Shown one piece after another: positions 14,301 to 25,227 of a stretch of 64,000 bases of DNA (the stretch's first letter is position 1; each line of letters starts with the position of its first letter). The stretch covers positions 685,337-749,336 of the forward strand of contig JAQGDQ010000062.1 of the NCBI GenBank assembly GCA_030141605.1, in the 5' to 3' direction. The notes beneath the pieces were generated by a model. It saw only the letters and a program-made list of their open reading frames with translations, had not been told where the DNA came from and ran no database searches. The translations under genes and the position numbers were made by a program. This stretch comes from Tubiluchus corallicola. Lineage: Eukaryota > Priapulida > Priapulimorpha > Priapulimorphida > Tubiluchidae.

Positions 14301-15052
14301 TGCAGGATAAACAATTGTAAAATTCTACTAGCTCAACACAGCAAACGTTATTTAACAATAACAGCTTACAAAAATTAACTAGTCAGTCATTATGCATTTG
14401 CTAAACTAATTTTACTTTCGAATTTAGCAAATGTACATTTTCATGAAAGTAAGGCTTTTCTCTATATGTAAACTATGCTGCTTTTACTTCTGAAAAATTG
14501 ACTAATAACTTATTAATTAAAATTAAGACATTGTGTAACTGTGCACACTGATGAAAGAACAGTTGAACTTGTAAATTTTTTATTTAGTCTCCGATATTTA
14601 CAAAATGAACAATCTAAAAATAAAATAAAAAACAGAAAAGAGACTGCGTGATAATTCTAATAAAATTCATCTCATATTTTATCTTATAATTTTGGTTGGC
14701 AGTAATTATGGTGGTTCTACATGAACTGAGGATGCACAAACCATTTCCACATCGCATTGTTTGCTGTCTGCAAGATCTTGGTGTATGTGCTCTTGGCAAG
14801 CTACTAAGATTTTTTTGTTTAATTCACTCATTATTTTTTTGTTAGCTGAAAGCAGAGAAAATTGCATTGCAGTTTACCCAACATTACCTGAGAAGTTTGG
14901 CTCGTGAATCACTCCAGTTTCCAACGACATTCACAGAGGGCATGTTACGGCCCACCATAGCTCACTGTCGTATAGCTTATTGTCTTTGTCAGTATGTTGA
15001 AGAAAATTACTTTCAGCACAAGAAGCCCAAGTGGTATGAAGCTATTTTATAA
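5229..15052 (+). CDS. TMEM268: TMEM268-like transmembrane protein, complete gene (8 exons)
   Basis: Joining 5229-5304, 7602-7717, 8777-9007, 11240-11350, 11890-11925, 12741-12836, 13693-13875 and 14846-15052 gives 352 codons including TAA, i.e. 351 residues, close to the length I recall for vertebrate TMEM268. All borders are GT/AG; every junction is phase 0 except the first (phase 1, G|AA). The N-terminal part (26-80) has the NGCELVSVPAKDGRCVWVTM block followed by LPAHEYTMALEFLVND. Two adjacent transmembrane helices lie at about 93-113 and 117-138. Next come DLAVAAANQVLLPYNVLLCM (about 146-165), LHFFYYDISGCV (179-190), a basic Lys-rich segment (about 198-222), a variable acidic linker (223-283) and a conserved C-terminal block ending YEAIL. 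Family assignment rests on remembered similarity of these blocks in order. TMEM268 is reported as a membrane protein that binds integrin beta-4 in mammals; function here is unknown. Confidence 0.88.
5498..7028. mobile_element. 1.5-kb element bounded by 27-bp inverted repeats
   Basis: AAGTGGATATTGTTCCGATG begins the left copy (5498-5524); its inverse at 7002-7028 matches 25 of 27 positions. It lies in intron 1 of the TMEM268-like gene. Near the right end, minus strand 7059-6865 has a 64-codon open frame (FPIITKLAEVLPTLQAF) that vaguely resembles a transposase C-terminus; I cannot assign it. The family is unknown and no target duplication was identified. Confidence 0.5.
5664..5705. repeat. Hairpin in TMEM268 intron 1
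   Basis: AAGTCTTGCTCGGAG is followed, after a 10-12 base loop, by its near-perfect inverse CTCCGAACAAGACTT, giving a stem of about 15 pairs with one mismatch. Confidence 0.7.
7602..7717 (+). CDS. TMEM268: TMEM268-like exon 2
   Basis: The acceptor is TCTTATTTTAG and the donor is AGG|GTAGGC. It codes NGCELVSVPAKDGRCVWVTM followed by ATFDTEAVPPELLTSNLR, the conserved segment before the membrane region. Confidence 0.85.
8777..9007 (+). CDS. TMEM268: TMEM268-like exon 3, two TM helices
   Basis: Acceptor TTTCAG, donor TTT|GTAAGT, phase 0 at both ends. It begins LPAHEYTMALEFLVND and holds both hydrophobic helices, separated by a very short GMK turn, ending TLYIKRF. Confidence 0.92.
9245..9909. mobile_element. 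665-bp MITE in TMEM268 intron 3
   Basis: TATATACTTATGTACAAGTC at 9245 is inverted at 9888-9909 with 20 of 22 matches. GTCGACTTATAC/GTCGACTTGTAT motifs recur subterminally near 9303 and 9822. No coding region inside. Confidence 0.7.
11240..11350 (+). CDS. TMEM268: TMEM268-like exon 4
   Basis: Acceptor TTTTTTGTAG, donor TTT|GTATCC. It codes LDRNLDLAVAAANQVLLPYN and VLLCMEDFGKLSCHKIF, the conserved block just after the membrane helices. Confidence 0.88.
11890..11925 (+). CDS. TMEM268: TMEM268-like exon 5, 36-nt microexon
   Basis: Twelve codons (LHFFYYDISGCV) between ATGCAG and GTAAGT. The peptide fits exactly between exons 4 and 6 in the family order, so this very short exon is real despite its size. 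Confidence 0.85.
11999..12085. repeat. CA-rich microsatellite
   Basis: Interrupted CACACA and GCACGCACAC tracts in the intron after exon 5. Confidence 0.8.
12741..12836 (+). CDS. TMEM268: TMEM268-like exon 6
   Basis: Acceptor TTGTTTAAG, donor ACT|GTGAGC, 32 codons. Begins HKISTLLAEQEKRKKSAKQR; strongly charged and helical. Confidence 0.82.
13693..13875 (+). CDS. TMEM268: TMEM268-like exon 7, variable linker
   Basis: Acceptor AATACAG, 61 codons, weak donor CGG|GTTTGT. Acidic and low in conserved residues (DTIEQGTLPTVTRNSLVTNQ onward), as expected for the linker before the C-terminal block. Confidence 0.75.
14037..14160. repeat. Polypyrimidine (CT-rich) tract
   Basis: Long run of C and T (CCTCCCTCCCCCCCTCTCTC and similar) in the last intron of the TMEM268-like gene, far from the acceptor. 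Confidence 0.75.
14846..15052 (+). CDS. TMEM268: TMEM268-like exon 8 (stop)
   Basis: Acceptor TTTTTGTTAG, 68 codons plus TAA. Codes LKAEKIALQFTQHYLRSLAR through QHKKPKWYEAIL, the conserved C-terminal domain. Confidence 0.9.
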   Translation: MKAEKIALQFTQHYLRSLARESLQFPTTFTEGMLRPTIAHCRIAYCLCQYVEENYFQHKKPKWYEAIL

Positions 15053-15281
15053 AAAGAAACTTAATTTTTTATGGACTTTGTTAAAGACAGTTGGTAATTT
15101 ACAAAAAATAGTATTGTATTATTAGTTTATATAAAATTATTCCTCATCATTTTAAATTGTGTATGAATGTGAGAAGATTATGCATGTTTTAGGTACAAAA
15201 GTGAAACTGGTTTTTTTATTTTATATCCTTTATAACTGTTCAGAATGTGCGTCTTCTAATATTTTGTGCACCAAAATGTCC

Positions 15282-15287
15282 AATAAA
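15282..15287 (+). terminator. Poly(A) signal AATAAA
   Basis: AATAAA lies 230 bp after the TMEM268-like stop codon, a reasonable 3' UTR length; no other AATAAA closer to the stop was noticed. Confidence 0.5.
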
Positions 15288-15892
15288 TCTTGCAGCTTAA
15301 AGCAGAACTGAAAGAAAAAATAGTTCCTGTAACCTTTTAGCTTGGTTTGCAGCTATAATCTAAACAGTCATAATATAATCAAGCATTCTGATTTTGAAAA
15401 TGAGGCCCCTAAATTTTAATCACTATTTACTGGCAGTAAGTTCCACATCAGCATCTCATTGTAGTAAGGAGGCTTATTTCTATCAGCTGCCTGCCCTGTG
15501 CTCCATAAAATATTTTGTGACTTCAGATAGCAGAACCGCTTTTATTGTAATTACTGTTCTAATGCCTGCAGTATGCTCGATTAGTTACTTTTTATTTTGT
15601 ATTCATAACAGTTCTTTTCTCATAGGCACCCTCATTATACAACTGAGCACTATGTAATGACTTCTGCATCAAGTTTATTGTTCCAGGGTGCCTGTACCTA
15701 TAACTGGTTCTTTTGCTTCAAAATTGTAACTGTTGTGGTCTAATTTAACCTGACTTGACAGCAATTTTCCAACAATGCCATCCACACCATTTTATTTACT
15801 GTTTTTCACCCTACTTTTACCTTAAACTCTGCAGGACTGTGCTTTTACACAATGCAGCGCTCTAATCAGCATTCCACCTGCCCTCTTTTGGC

Positions 15893-17030
15893 ATTCTAGC
15901 AGTGCTCTGTGAGCCTATAATCAACATTCTTACATCTCTCTGCGAGCCTGTAAACAGCATTCTAACAGCTCTCTGTTAACCTGTAATCAGCATTCTAACA
16001 GCTCTCTGTTAACCTGTAATCAGCATTCTCACAGCTCTCTGTTAACCTGTAATCAGCATTCTAACAGCTCTCTGTTAACTTATATAATCAGCATTCTCAC
16101 AGCTCTCTGTGAGCCTGTAATCAGACTTCTACTGCCGCTCTACGAACTTGTAATCAGCATTCTAACAGCTCTTTGCGAGGCTGTAATCAGCATTCTAATA
16201 GCTATCTGTGAGGCTGTAATCAGCATTCTAATAGCTATCTGTGAGCCTGTAATCAGCATTCTAGCAGCTGTCTGTGAGCCTGTAATCAGCATTCTAGCAG
16301 CTGTCTGTGAGCCTATAATCAGCATTCTAACAGCTGTCTGTGAGCCTATAATCAGCATTCTAGCAGCTGTCTGTGAGCCTGTAATGAGCATTCTAGCAGC
16401 TGTCTGTGAGCCTGTAGTCAACATTCTAGCAGCTGTCTGTGAGCCTGTAGTCAACATTCTAGCAGCTGTCTGTGAGCCTATAATTAGCATTCTACCAGCG
16501 CTCTGTGAGCCTGTAATCAGCATTCTACCAGCGCTCTGTGAGCCTGTAGTCAACATTCTAGCAGCTGTCTGTGAGCCTATAATTAGCATTCTACCAGCAC
16601 TCTATGAGTCTGTAATCAGCATTCTAATAGCTATCTGTGAGCCTGTAATCAGCATTCTAGCAGCTGTCTGTGAGCCTGTAATCAGCATTCTAGCAGCTGT
16701 CTGTGAGCCTATAATCAGCATTCTAACAGCTGTCTGTGAGCCTATAATCAGCATTCTAGCAGCTGTCTGTGAGCCTGTAATGAGCATTCTAGCAGCTGTC
16801 TGTGAGCCTGTAGTCAACATTCTAGCAGCTGTCTGTGAGCCTGTAGTCAACATTCTAGCAGCTGTCTGTGAGCCTATAATTAGCATTCTACCAGCGCTCT
16901 GTGAGCCTGTAATCAGCATTCTACCAGTGCTCTGCGAGCCTGTAGTCAGCATTCTAGCAGCTGTCTGTGAGCCCCTAATCGGCATTCTACCAGTGAGCCT
17001 CTAATCAGCATTCTCCAGTGCTCTGCAGAA
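15893..17030. repeat. 33-bp minisatellite with 396-bp higher-order period
   Basis: About 34 units of GCATTCTAGCAGCTGTCTGT plus GAGCCTGTAATCA. The first units (15900-16090) are divergent. Variant units repeat in the same order every 12 units: the ATGAGC variant is at 16380 and again at 16776, and CTAATAGCTATC at 16228 and 16624, both 396 bp apart. Because 33 is divisible by 3, long frames stay open on both strands (for example ILAAVCEPV repeats, 16384-17004); I regard these as by-products. Confidence 0.93.
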
Positions 17031-17039
17031 AGAGTGGAG

Positions 17040-20000
17040 CTTACTTATTATGGAATCTAACTGATTATAAAGGATAGTCCAATGTCTTTTAGCTGTATTT
17101 TGCATTATTTGAATCAGGTTTTTTACTTATATAATCCAGAAGCTAGTATAATATTAACTATAATTATCGTTTTATATTTGTCTTTTTATACTGATAAGAT
17201 AACATTTCATTTTGCTTTTTCGTTGCTAATTATGTGCACATTTCTTATGTATAGCAGCTATTAACTTATAATCGTGAATTTATTTTGTTTTTCATGTGTA
17301 GGTTTTATGTGTTAATTTTACTTGCATTAATAGTGAACCCAAATCGCAAAATATCTTTTTTATGGTTGTTAAGTTTTTAGAATAATTGGGTAGCATTCCA
17401 TTTTTGTTCTAAACAGTTATTTATGTATGCATTCCTTAACACGTAGCAGCAGCTACTGTTTTTATAATTATAAATGTATTTAGTTTTTTTCACGTGTGCT
17501 GGTACGGAATTCTAATTGTGCCACCAGAGCATTGAATGCAACAACAAAATGCAAGTGCACTTATTTTTGCTAAAGGACGTATTTGTATCTCAGGAAAACT
17601 CTTCCATCCCTGGATGGATTCCACATATCAGTGACTGAACTATGCAGAATAATTTATGCTTGGAAAATTTTGAAATTTAATTCCACTTCCTAATTTTATA
17701 TTGCATTCATTATTGTCATTTTCTTGGAAATTTATTTGCTATTATGTAGTAATTTTTTCAGATTTTTTTCCAAAATGAAAAATTATAATTAAATGCGTGA
17801 TTGATTGTCATTTTGCCCGAAATTTCTTTTTGGGTTCACTGAATTATAATTAACTATAGGTTTAAAATTAATTCATCTAATTTCTATAACTAATTAGTTG
17901 GACAGCCACCCTAATGTTCTATATTTTAATCCTGCTTTCCTTAATCCCTTATTTATGTATATCCTAGTGGCCCTATAACTAGAGAGGTATGCGACATATG
18001 GTCAGTTGGTCACCTCTGTGAGTGTGGGACATGTCATAAAATTAATCACAATGTGCATCCAAGCAAATGCACTGCACATTGTCAATTAAGTGGATTTACA
18101 TATTGGGCTTGAGAACTCCTACAGACACAATTGACTTTTTCGTTTATATTTATTCCTTAAATTATGTATTAGAGAAATACAACAGTTACCAGGTCATTAG
18201 AGTACCCTGCCAAAAAGTCTTAAAAGAGAAACTTGTCTGTTACTACCTTTCCATACTAGTGCTAGCTTTAATTTGTAAAATGTAGTCTGATCAAGATTAT
18301 GGTGCATATACAGTAGTTATATACTATATAGTTAAACAAAATTTATTATTTTGTAACAATTTGCAAATGTACTGTAATATACATCTTATTTGTAGATTGC
18401 TTTGCAGAAACTATGTTATTGCTACTGGTCATTGGTCAAAGCAGTAAAAATTCATTTGTAGATTTAAGATTTGTAAATGTTGTGTAATTGTTCAACTTTT
18501 CCTATAATTAACAATATTATGCATGAGCAGTGCGTGAATCTTATTTTATTTTTTGCAGACTTTTATTAGGAAACCTTATATGGGCTTGATATCTTCAAAT
18601 TATTTTACTTTAAATTTATTTATTTATTTATTATTGCAAAGACTTTTAAACATATAGCTGTAACTAATATTTATTTGGCATTAGTGTATTTATGTAATTT
18701 AAAGCATTCCAAGTTTCTGGTATTGTCAAGTTTATCTTTGTTAAATTTTCAGGGCTGTAGCAGTTTTGTTTTCCTAAAAGCTATAATATTATAATTTTTC
18801 ATTTTTTTAATATAACTATAAAAAGATATTCCACTATTTTTTATTGTTCGCAGTACAAAAATTATATTAAAATCGCTTTCTCTGTTAAATCTGTAGTTAA
18901 CAACTTAAAACATTTTGAAGTAAAATTTTGATAAAATTATATTTAAAAAAGGAAATAAAATTTAAAACTCACAATATTGTTTTTGAACTTCTGAAGAACT
19001 TGGTCTTTTAATTTGCATTTGTGTAATTGCATAATTGTATACTTAAGAGGCTTAAACTTTGTAAACTGCATGTACAAGCATGGGGTTATGTTCACTTATA
19101 ATGAAGTTCAAATAACACAATATCAGCAAAAGTTCAAATTTTATTGTTTGGAAAGTTCATGATTACTTTATTGGAAAAATTGTTATTCAGTAAAGCAGCA
19201 TTGAATTGAAATTTGAATGTTAAACAAAAAACATGTTAAAACTAAAAAGTTGCAGATGCAAATGAACCAAATTTCGTGCGATTCAGCCATTTTTGATAAG
19301 CTGCATGTTGCAACATGTACAATTTACATGTCGTAGAGAAACTAAGCATTAATTGAGCTATCTTGATTGACTGAATTGTCGGTAGTTTAACCTATAATTC
19401 TTCATCTTTGACCTTTAAATGGCTTCTGCATTTAATGCAATTGACTTCGCCTCATAAGCTTTTTCATGCTTTATTACAAGGTATGCATTGCATATTGTCA
19501 TAGGTCAAGTGTTCAATCCCTGATCAGATCAGTCTCAACACGTGAATGTGTTGTTAATCAACTCGATGTGTTGCGAAACACGTATTCCAAAGGTCACGTT
19601 TTAAGCAGCACCTGTCACCAGTTGCAACCCCCAAAAAGGAAGTAACAGTTCACTTCGTTTGTTGTAAGTTTTTGTGAGACATTTTATAACGCCTAACAAT
19701 AAAACCTAACAATATTAATCACTCAGTTTTCATATTTTGATTTTAATGATAGGCTTTCTTAATGGAGTAATGCTGGATTTTTTTTGACATGCCATACACA
19801 TCTAATATACAATACACGTCAAGACGTCAAGTAAGCTAGGCTGCTAGCATTGCAGATATATAGGTCCACAAAGCTAACGGCCTAGCTCCTTACCGCCTTA
19901 GTAGGAATTTTAACTTTTTTATGCCCCAACAAGGCCAATGGCCACTGTATAATAAGGGGAAGGTGTTGCAATTAGTTACATAAAATATTAATAGTAAATT

Positions 20001-20470
20001 TATAATTATATACCTTCAGAATGTCAGTTACTTAATACCTATCAATAACACTAATTATTTCTAGTTGGGCTTAAATTATTATTATGTCACAAATTTTTAC
20101 ATTTTTGTGATTATGTCTCAGTAGTTACTGTATACTGTTTTGTGACTTTGTCTTGGCTGTCCGTACCAGTCCAGATGTTGTTGCATTTGTGGTATGTTGT
20201 TATGTTTTTGCCAATAAATCTTAAAAGTTGTTTCAGAGACATTGCATTTGCGCTATGAAAATGCAGGCTGTGGTTTATTTATTTAGTTATAAGAGAAACA
20301 GTTTTTCTCCAGGGGAAAAACTGGCTCAAAAACTTTCACACTAAAATCATTTAATATTATTTAAACTACAAAGTACCATTAAGATTAGCTCGTTCTAAGA
20401 CCAACATATTCATATAATATAATAGATGTTTTCTTAGCTACCTTGCGGCTTCCCTCTTCTGTATGGTAGG
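17040..20470. other. AT-rich intergenic region, no gene seen
   Basis: No coding exon, RNA gene or clear transposon was recognised. A short TTTA repeat lies near 18605-18635. The region separates the TMEM268 3' end from the retrotransposon block. Confidence 0.5.
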
Positions 20471-20473
20471 TCC

Positions 20474-20675
20474 CAATTTTCTTTCAGGTTTGTATAGCCT
20501 ATATGTGTAATAAATGATTTTGTGTTCTATAGATATCGATATAGAACACTAAATCTTTTATGCTTTTTAAGTATTGTGCTAGTGCCACAAATAACAGTGC
20601 TTAAATAGAAGTGTGTATGATATAACCCTGAAGATTTTTTTACACATATAGGCTATGCAAACCTGAAAAAAATTG
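20474..20675. mobile_element. 202-bp MITE with 37-bp TIRs
   Basis: CAATTTTCTTTCAGGTTTGT at the left end, continuing ATAGCCTATATGTGTAA, is inverted at the right end with about three differences. The centre holds a second palindrome around TCTATAGATATCGATATAGA. No open frame. Confidence 0.75.
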
Positions 20676-20821
20676 CTTCGCATTAAATCTCGTGCCTTAC
20701 CAGCTGAGTGAGTTCTTATAATCAATCAACAAATTTATCTTATCAAATCAAGGAGGTATCCGTTTTATCAACTGAATCTAATTCATTTTATAATTCTATT
20801 AATTAATCACCAAATCTGTAT

Positions 20822-22510
20822 ACCTACAGCCTTTCGGTGTCTGGATGGGTGAGCATAACGGGGTTTAATAACGCTGCTTTTAATTCTCTAAAAGCCTTTT
20901 CCTGGGTGGGCCCCGTACCCTTCCCCATACGAACTTGACATTTTTCCTTGTCAGTTCTGTTAACGGTCGAGCTATCTCAGCAAATCTTGGAATGTAATAA
21001 TAATTACAGCTTCCTATAAAACTCCTCACCCCTCTCACATTTATTGGGCAGTCCATTGTTTGCACTGCCTTGGCTTGGTCGGGATCGGGCCTTAAACCAT
21101 TCTTACTTATGATGTATCCCAAAAATTGTACTTCCGACTTAAAGAATTGACACTTAGACAGCTTTAGGCGCAAATTAGCCTCACTTAACCATCTGAAAAC
21201 CTCTTGCAAATGCTCCAAATGTTCCTCTCGAGTTTTTGAATAAACCAGTATATCATCAAGATAAGCTATGCTAAACTTATCAGTTATTCCATCTAATAAC
21301 TTATTTATAACGCGCCAAAACACTGATGGGCTTGTTAGAAGACCCATGGGACTGCGTGTAAACATATATGATCCCCCTTGCGTGACAAACGCCGTCTTGG
21401 GTTGATCATCTTTGTGTACAGGTATTTGCAAAAAACCTTGCCTTAAGTCCAAACAACTAAAATATTTGGCTCCCTGCAATTTATCCGTGAAATTCGAGAG
21501 TGTTCGGCTGAGGTAGGCGTCGAACTTGACGCATTTATTGATCTTTCGGTAGTCGATAACCAACCTATAACTTTTACCGTCAGCTTTCTTGACTAGCAGA
21601 CATGGAGATGCCCATGGACTGTTAGCTGGCACTATAATCCTAGCTGCTAACAATTCACGAATAATTTTATCTAATTCTCTCTCTAAATTATTAGGAATCC
21701 TGTATGGTCGAGAACGTATCGGCTCTGCATTACCAGTATCAATGCGCATCTGAGCTAATCTCGTCTCCCCTAACTCTAAGTCACAGCTCGCGAACACCCC
21801 TCTCCATGTATTCAATAATTTTTCTAATTTAGAACGCCAAATAGGAGACAAATGATCTAAATTAAAATCAACTTCTACTCTCTCTCCCGAAATCCCATCA
21901 TGGTACCGCCATTGTTTATATTCGCCCCCTATATCCGCCAAAGAAACGCTTGGCGGTGGACCTTTCATAACTCTAAGTTCCATAAACATTCTGCCCCTGC
22001 CATAATACTGCACCTGAAGTGGGCAATTACCTGTCGCCCTGCTGTGCGCCTTACTACTATGCATCTCGCCACGGGACATCGCGTTCACCGCTAAACGCTG
22101 CTCATTACGGCCTTGGGAAACCTGCCATATTCCCTTGTTCTGCACGGGCAGGCAGTGAAGGTTACCATTCCTAAACCTTCGATGGCTATTTTCTCTATAA
22201 ATATCACTCGAGCCGCTTCTATTACTCCGATTATTCGCTAGCGCTATAGCATGTTCATCTGCTATGCTAATTTGCTGCGCGGTGCCAATCACACTATTCT
22301 TCCTAATTCTTATAGGCCTACACGAATTATTTCGTATGAGTAGTGAGCTCTTTTGCCCTCCTTCTACTCCAACTAAACCGGCCTCGAATCCAACCTCCGG
22401 GCGGTTCTTGAACACGGGCGCGTGTTCGGCCATTTCTACACACAAAAGCTGCCCATTTGGCCTATCTCTTTTAATCCGAACACGCATCACGACTTCACTA
22501 TTACTAGGTA
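20822..22510 (-). mobile_element. Ty3/gypsy-type retrotransposon pol fragment
   Basis: One long minus-strand frame (22490-20880, 536 codons) carries a Ty3/gypsy-type reverse transcriptase. It has a linker region, then LLVKKADGKSYRLVIDYRK, FSCLDLRQGF, a MGL-TSPSVF block, the YLDD catalytic box (near 21262) and FLGYIISKNGL. The frame ends in an altered tail; the start of the RNase H region (PTQEKAFRELKAA) continues in another frame at about 20910-20822, so there is a one-base frameshift near 20920. Gag, protease, integrase and LTRs are not seen. It is a truncated, inactive copy abutting a P-like fragment at about 22512. Confidence 0.88.
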
Positions 22511-22513
22511 TTA

Positions 22514-23624
22514 AAGTGTCTGATTATTGCTTTGCAATAGAGTCATTTCCGCTATCTGTAGGCACTTGTTTTCTGTTGGATTTCACTACGTATTATTACG
22601 TGAACTTCAGAGTGACAGAATAGAGGGTGAGTTCCCAGTTTACAGGCAGTCAAGGGGGGCCAATGCATTCATGCAAACTGGAGATGTCTGTTCAGCATTC
22701 AAGCGGAGACTGGCGCGTTTCTCTGGAGTTTGTGGACACAGACACATCATCCGAAATCCAGTTGCACACATGCAATGGGATTGATTTCGAGGATGCCAAA
22801 ATTATGGAGATTTGTGTTGACGAGACTCTTTCCAAAACTGAACTGAATGTGTGTGCATATGTCGCAGGTTGGTTGGAGAGTAAGTGCCAAAATGACATTT
22901 CTTTTCCCCGAGGATGAGCCTCTCCTTTCTGAGGAAATGAAAATGTTCATTGAAGAAGTGTCTAGGGGAGGTCTTACAGTGCCCCACACATTCACGTTCG
23001 AATTCGTAACAACTGGCTTGTGTTTTGTGAAGAAGTCAACTCACACAGTCTGCTGCCGCAACAAGCTCATGAACATCCTCTCCATAATCAATGCCTACTT
23101 TGATTTTGGAGAATTTTCAAGAAATGCTCTGAGACGCCTGGCAAATGTACTGCTGCATGGACTACACAATTTAGAGAAGGATCACCAGCAGAACTCAGCC
23201 CTTTACCAGACCTCCATTAAGAAGGCGCGACTAGCCGACTAATTGTCGCAAACATCTCTGCAAAATGGTGAGTGCAATAATTTCATGTATTCAAATTTAC
23301 ACAGAGGAACCTATGAATGAGTTTATATAGTCCTGACAAAATGGTGCAGTCTGTTTATTCTCTATAGAAAGTGACAGGTAATCTTCGGGACACAATGAGT
23401 TGCAGATATGGTGTGTTTTTTTGGGGGGGGATATCATAGGTACCACTGTTTTTAAATTACTAGATGAATGAGGAATATGTTCTATGTGTATTGTGGCATG
23501 CTATAGGTCATCATGGGGGGTAAATATGTCCAAATTATTAGCACTAAATGTTAAAAATAGATCGCCTCTGCTAGCCGAGTCAGAGATCTGACCGTGCACG
23601 TCCTGTTGTATAGTAGTCCTTGGT
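22514..23624 (+). mobile_element. Internally deleted P-like element, 3' part
   Basis: This stretch is an inverted copy of part of the 32.06-35.31 kb element. It starts with the GTGTCTGATTATTGCTTTGC segment (= minus strand near 34120), jumps directly at about 22553 to sequence matching minus 33074, and then follows that element through the transposase C-terminus (22627-23242) to a terminal repeat at 23557-23624 ending CTACTATACAAC-type sequence in inverted form. About 1 kb of the transposase core is missing, and frameshifts break the rest. The left terminal repeat is absent because the gypsy fragment abuts at 22512. Confidence 0.85.
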
Positions 23625-23799
23625 ACGTACATATGTTTATCACAATTATCACTTATTTGTGAGGAATACTTATTGTGCCGAAGAAGTTTTTGTACATCAT
23701 TTATCCTAATACCCTTTCACTTATGCTCGGAGTCTTTTCTAAAACAATGCTGTATCTTTGAAAAGCCAAGTGTGACAATACACAAACTATGTAAACAAT

Positions 23800-23931
23800 T
23801 TAAAAATTAAACCCTGGATCTGGGTCACCAGTTAGAAAATCTTGTGGCTGTTGCAGCTGCATTCCTGGTGGCATCTGCTGTTGTTGCATGATAATTTGTT
23901 GCACTTGTTGCTGTTGTTGTTGCTGCCTTTG
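23800..23931 (-). CDS. Q-rich protein, last exon with stop
   Basis: Minus-strand acceptor CTTTTTTAG at 23932, then QRQQQQQQQVQQIIMQQQQM, PPGMQLQQPQDFL and a distinctive tail TGDPDPGFNF before TAA. It is 44 codons including the stop, in phase 0 with the exon at 24690-24556. Glutamine-rich stretches of this sort are common in transcription co-regulators, but I do not recognise the family and assign no function. Confidence 0.65.
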   Translation of the reverse strand, partial: QRQQQQQQQVQQIIMQQQQMPPGMQLQQPQDFLTGDPDPGFNF

Positions 23932-24555
23932 CTAAAAAAGAGCAACCATAAACAAACAATACAAACAATATCAAAAAATATTATTGCAAACTTTGTTGGT
24001 GCTTCAAGTAGGCACATGTGCAATTTTCTACTTACTAAAGAGTGAAAAAACAGTTTGAAATTTAATAAAAATGGCAATGAAAATGTTGATGTTGATAAAA
24101 TTACTAGGCAGTCAGTAAGTCTAACAACAAGAAAATCCTTGCTGTGTCTGTTTTTTAAGCTCTAGCTAGTTGAAGATGGCTAACGCAAAACATACCAAAT
24201 TTAATGTTTATAAAATCAAAACGTTTATAATTTCTCTTTTAACTGGACATAAGTTCTCATATGTTTCACAACCTTTAGATAAATTTATATATACAGTTCT
24301 TTAAAAAAGGAATTTTTTGATAAAATAACAGCGTACAATGTTTGTTCTGTGAAGCTTTAAGTGTACGGTTTGATGATACAAAAAATCAGTTTTACTGGAA
24401 AACAAAATGTGTAACGAGTTTTTAGAGAGAAACACCACCAATTAACACAATCATGAACAGGTGCACTAATTTTAATTATAATAATCCATCTACATTAGCT
24501 TTAGCTAATTAATTATAAATTACTCGTTTAAAAAATAACAGTAAAAACATCTTAC

Positions 24556-24690
24556 ATGTTGAGAATTTGTGAGATGTCGTAGCTGCTGATTCGATATTGG
24601 CAGTGGTTGTTGTTGCTGTTGCAGAAATTCTTGTTGCTGCTGTGCTGCCATCTGTTGTTGAAATAATTGATGTCTTTGGGCTTGTAATGC
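24556..24690 (-). CDS. Q-rich protein, penultimate exon
   Basis: Minus-strand acceptor TTTTGTTACAG, 45 codons, donor CAT|GTAAGA. Codes ALQAQRHQLFQQQMAAQQQQ, EFLQQQQQPLPISNQQLRHL and TNSQH. Splice sites, phase and composition match the final exon. Earlier exons should lie at higher coordinates on this strand but were not found before 28 kb. Confidence 0.62.
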
Positions 24691-25068
24691 CTGTAACAAA
24701 ATTAGAAAAAATATTTTATTTTGGGCTTGTTTGCACAGCCAGCAGCAATATTAGAAGTAATACAAAGTTGCACTGTGTCTATGTCTGCATTTAACACCTC
24801 CATATGGAATAAGGAATCAGTTGCAAGAAGGTGTGCAGACTTTACTCTGGCCCAGATAATTTAATTTAATTTAATTAGGTACAAGAAACTGGCTGACAAT
24901 CAGGTGGGAATGCTTGACCAACCTGCAACACTGAACACCTTTAATATCCACAGGCTAAAAAAAAGATGCGTTCTAGGAAATTGGCCTGTTTTTCATTAAT
25001 GCTTGTGTTAGGATCAAAGAGTACTGTCGTCTGTATAACATTTATGGGACTGAGGAGAGGCAGTCAGT

Positions 25069-25227
25069 CATTTGGCGAAATTGCATAAAAAGAAAAAGAC
25101 GTCTGTAGTCATAATCAACAAGGCCATGGAGCAACAGGTAAGCAAGAATCAAGTCAGCTCGTTGATGTCTAATGTAGATGCGGATGATGCGGAGACCAGA
25201 GGTAGAAACGAATGAAACGTAACACCG
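25069..25227 (+). other. Possible coding fragment, unassigned
   Basis: A short plus frame reads EAVSHLAKLHKKKKTSVVII then NKAMEQQ, with a GTAAGC donor after it at 25134, and stays open to a TGA. A second stretch at 25541-25622 follows a good acceptor (TTTCTCTTCTAG) and codes IRHRMREFSEKAEQLMTVKQ to a stop. They may be two exons of one small gene or transposon debris; the minus strand is also open here. Confidence 0.2.

Noticed and set aside
16140-17004. Repeat-protein frames of up to 206 codons (ILAAVCEPV; MLITGSQTAAR)
   Set aside because: Unit length 33 bp keeps frames open by arithmetic; both strands are open and there is no start or splice context.
22264-22623. Plus-strand 119-codon frame
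   Set aside because: Shadow of the gypsy pol frame; no domain and no codon support.
24597-24794. Plus-strand frame rich in Val and Ala (MAVVVVAVAEILVAAVLPSV)
   Set aside because: Antisense of CAA/CAG-rich exon; splice sites and phase support the minus strand.
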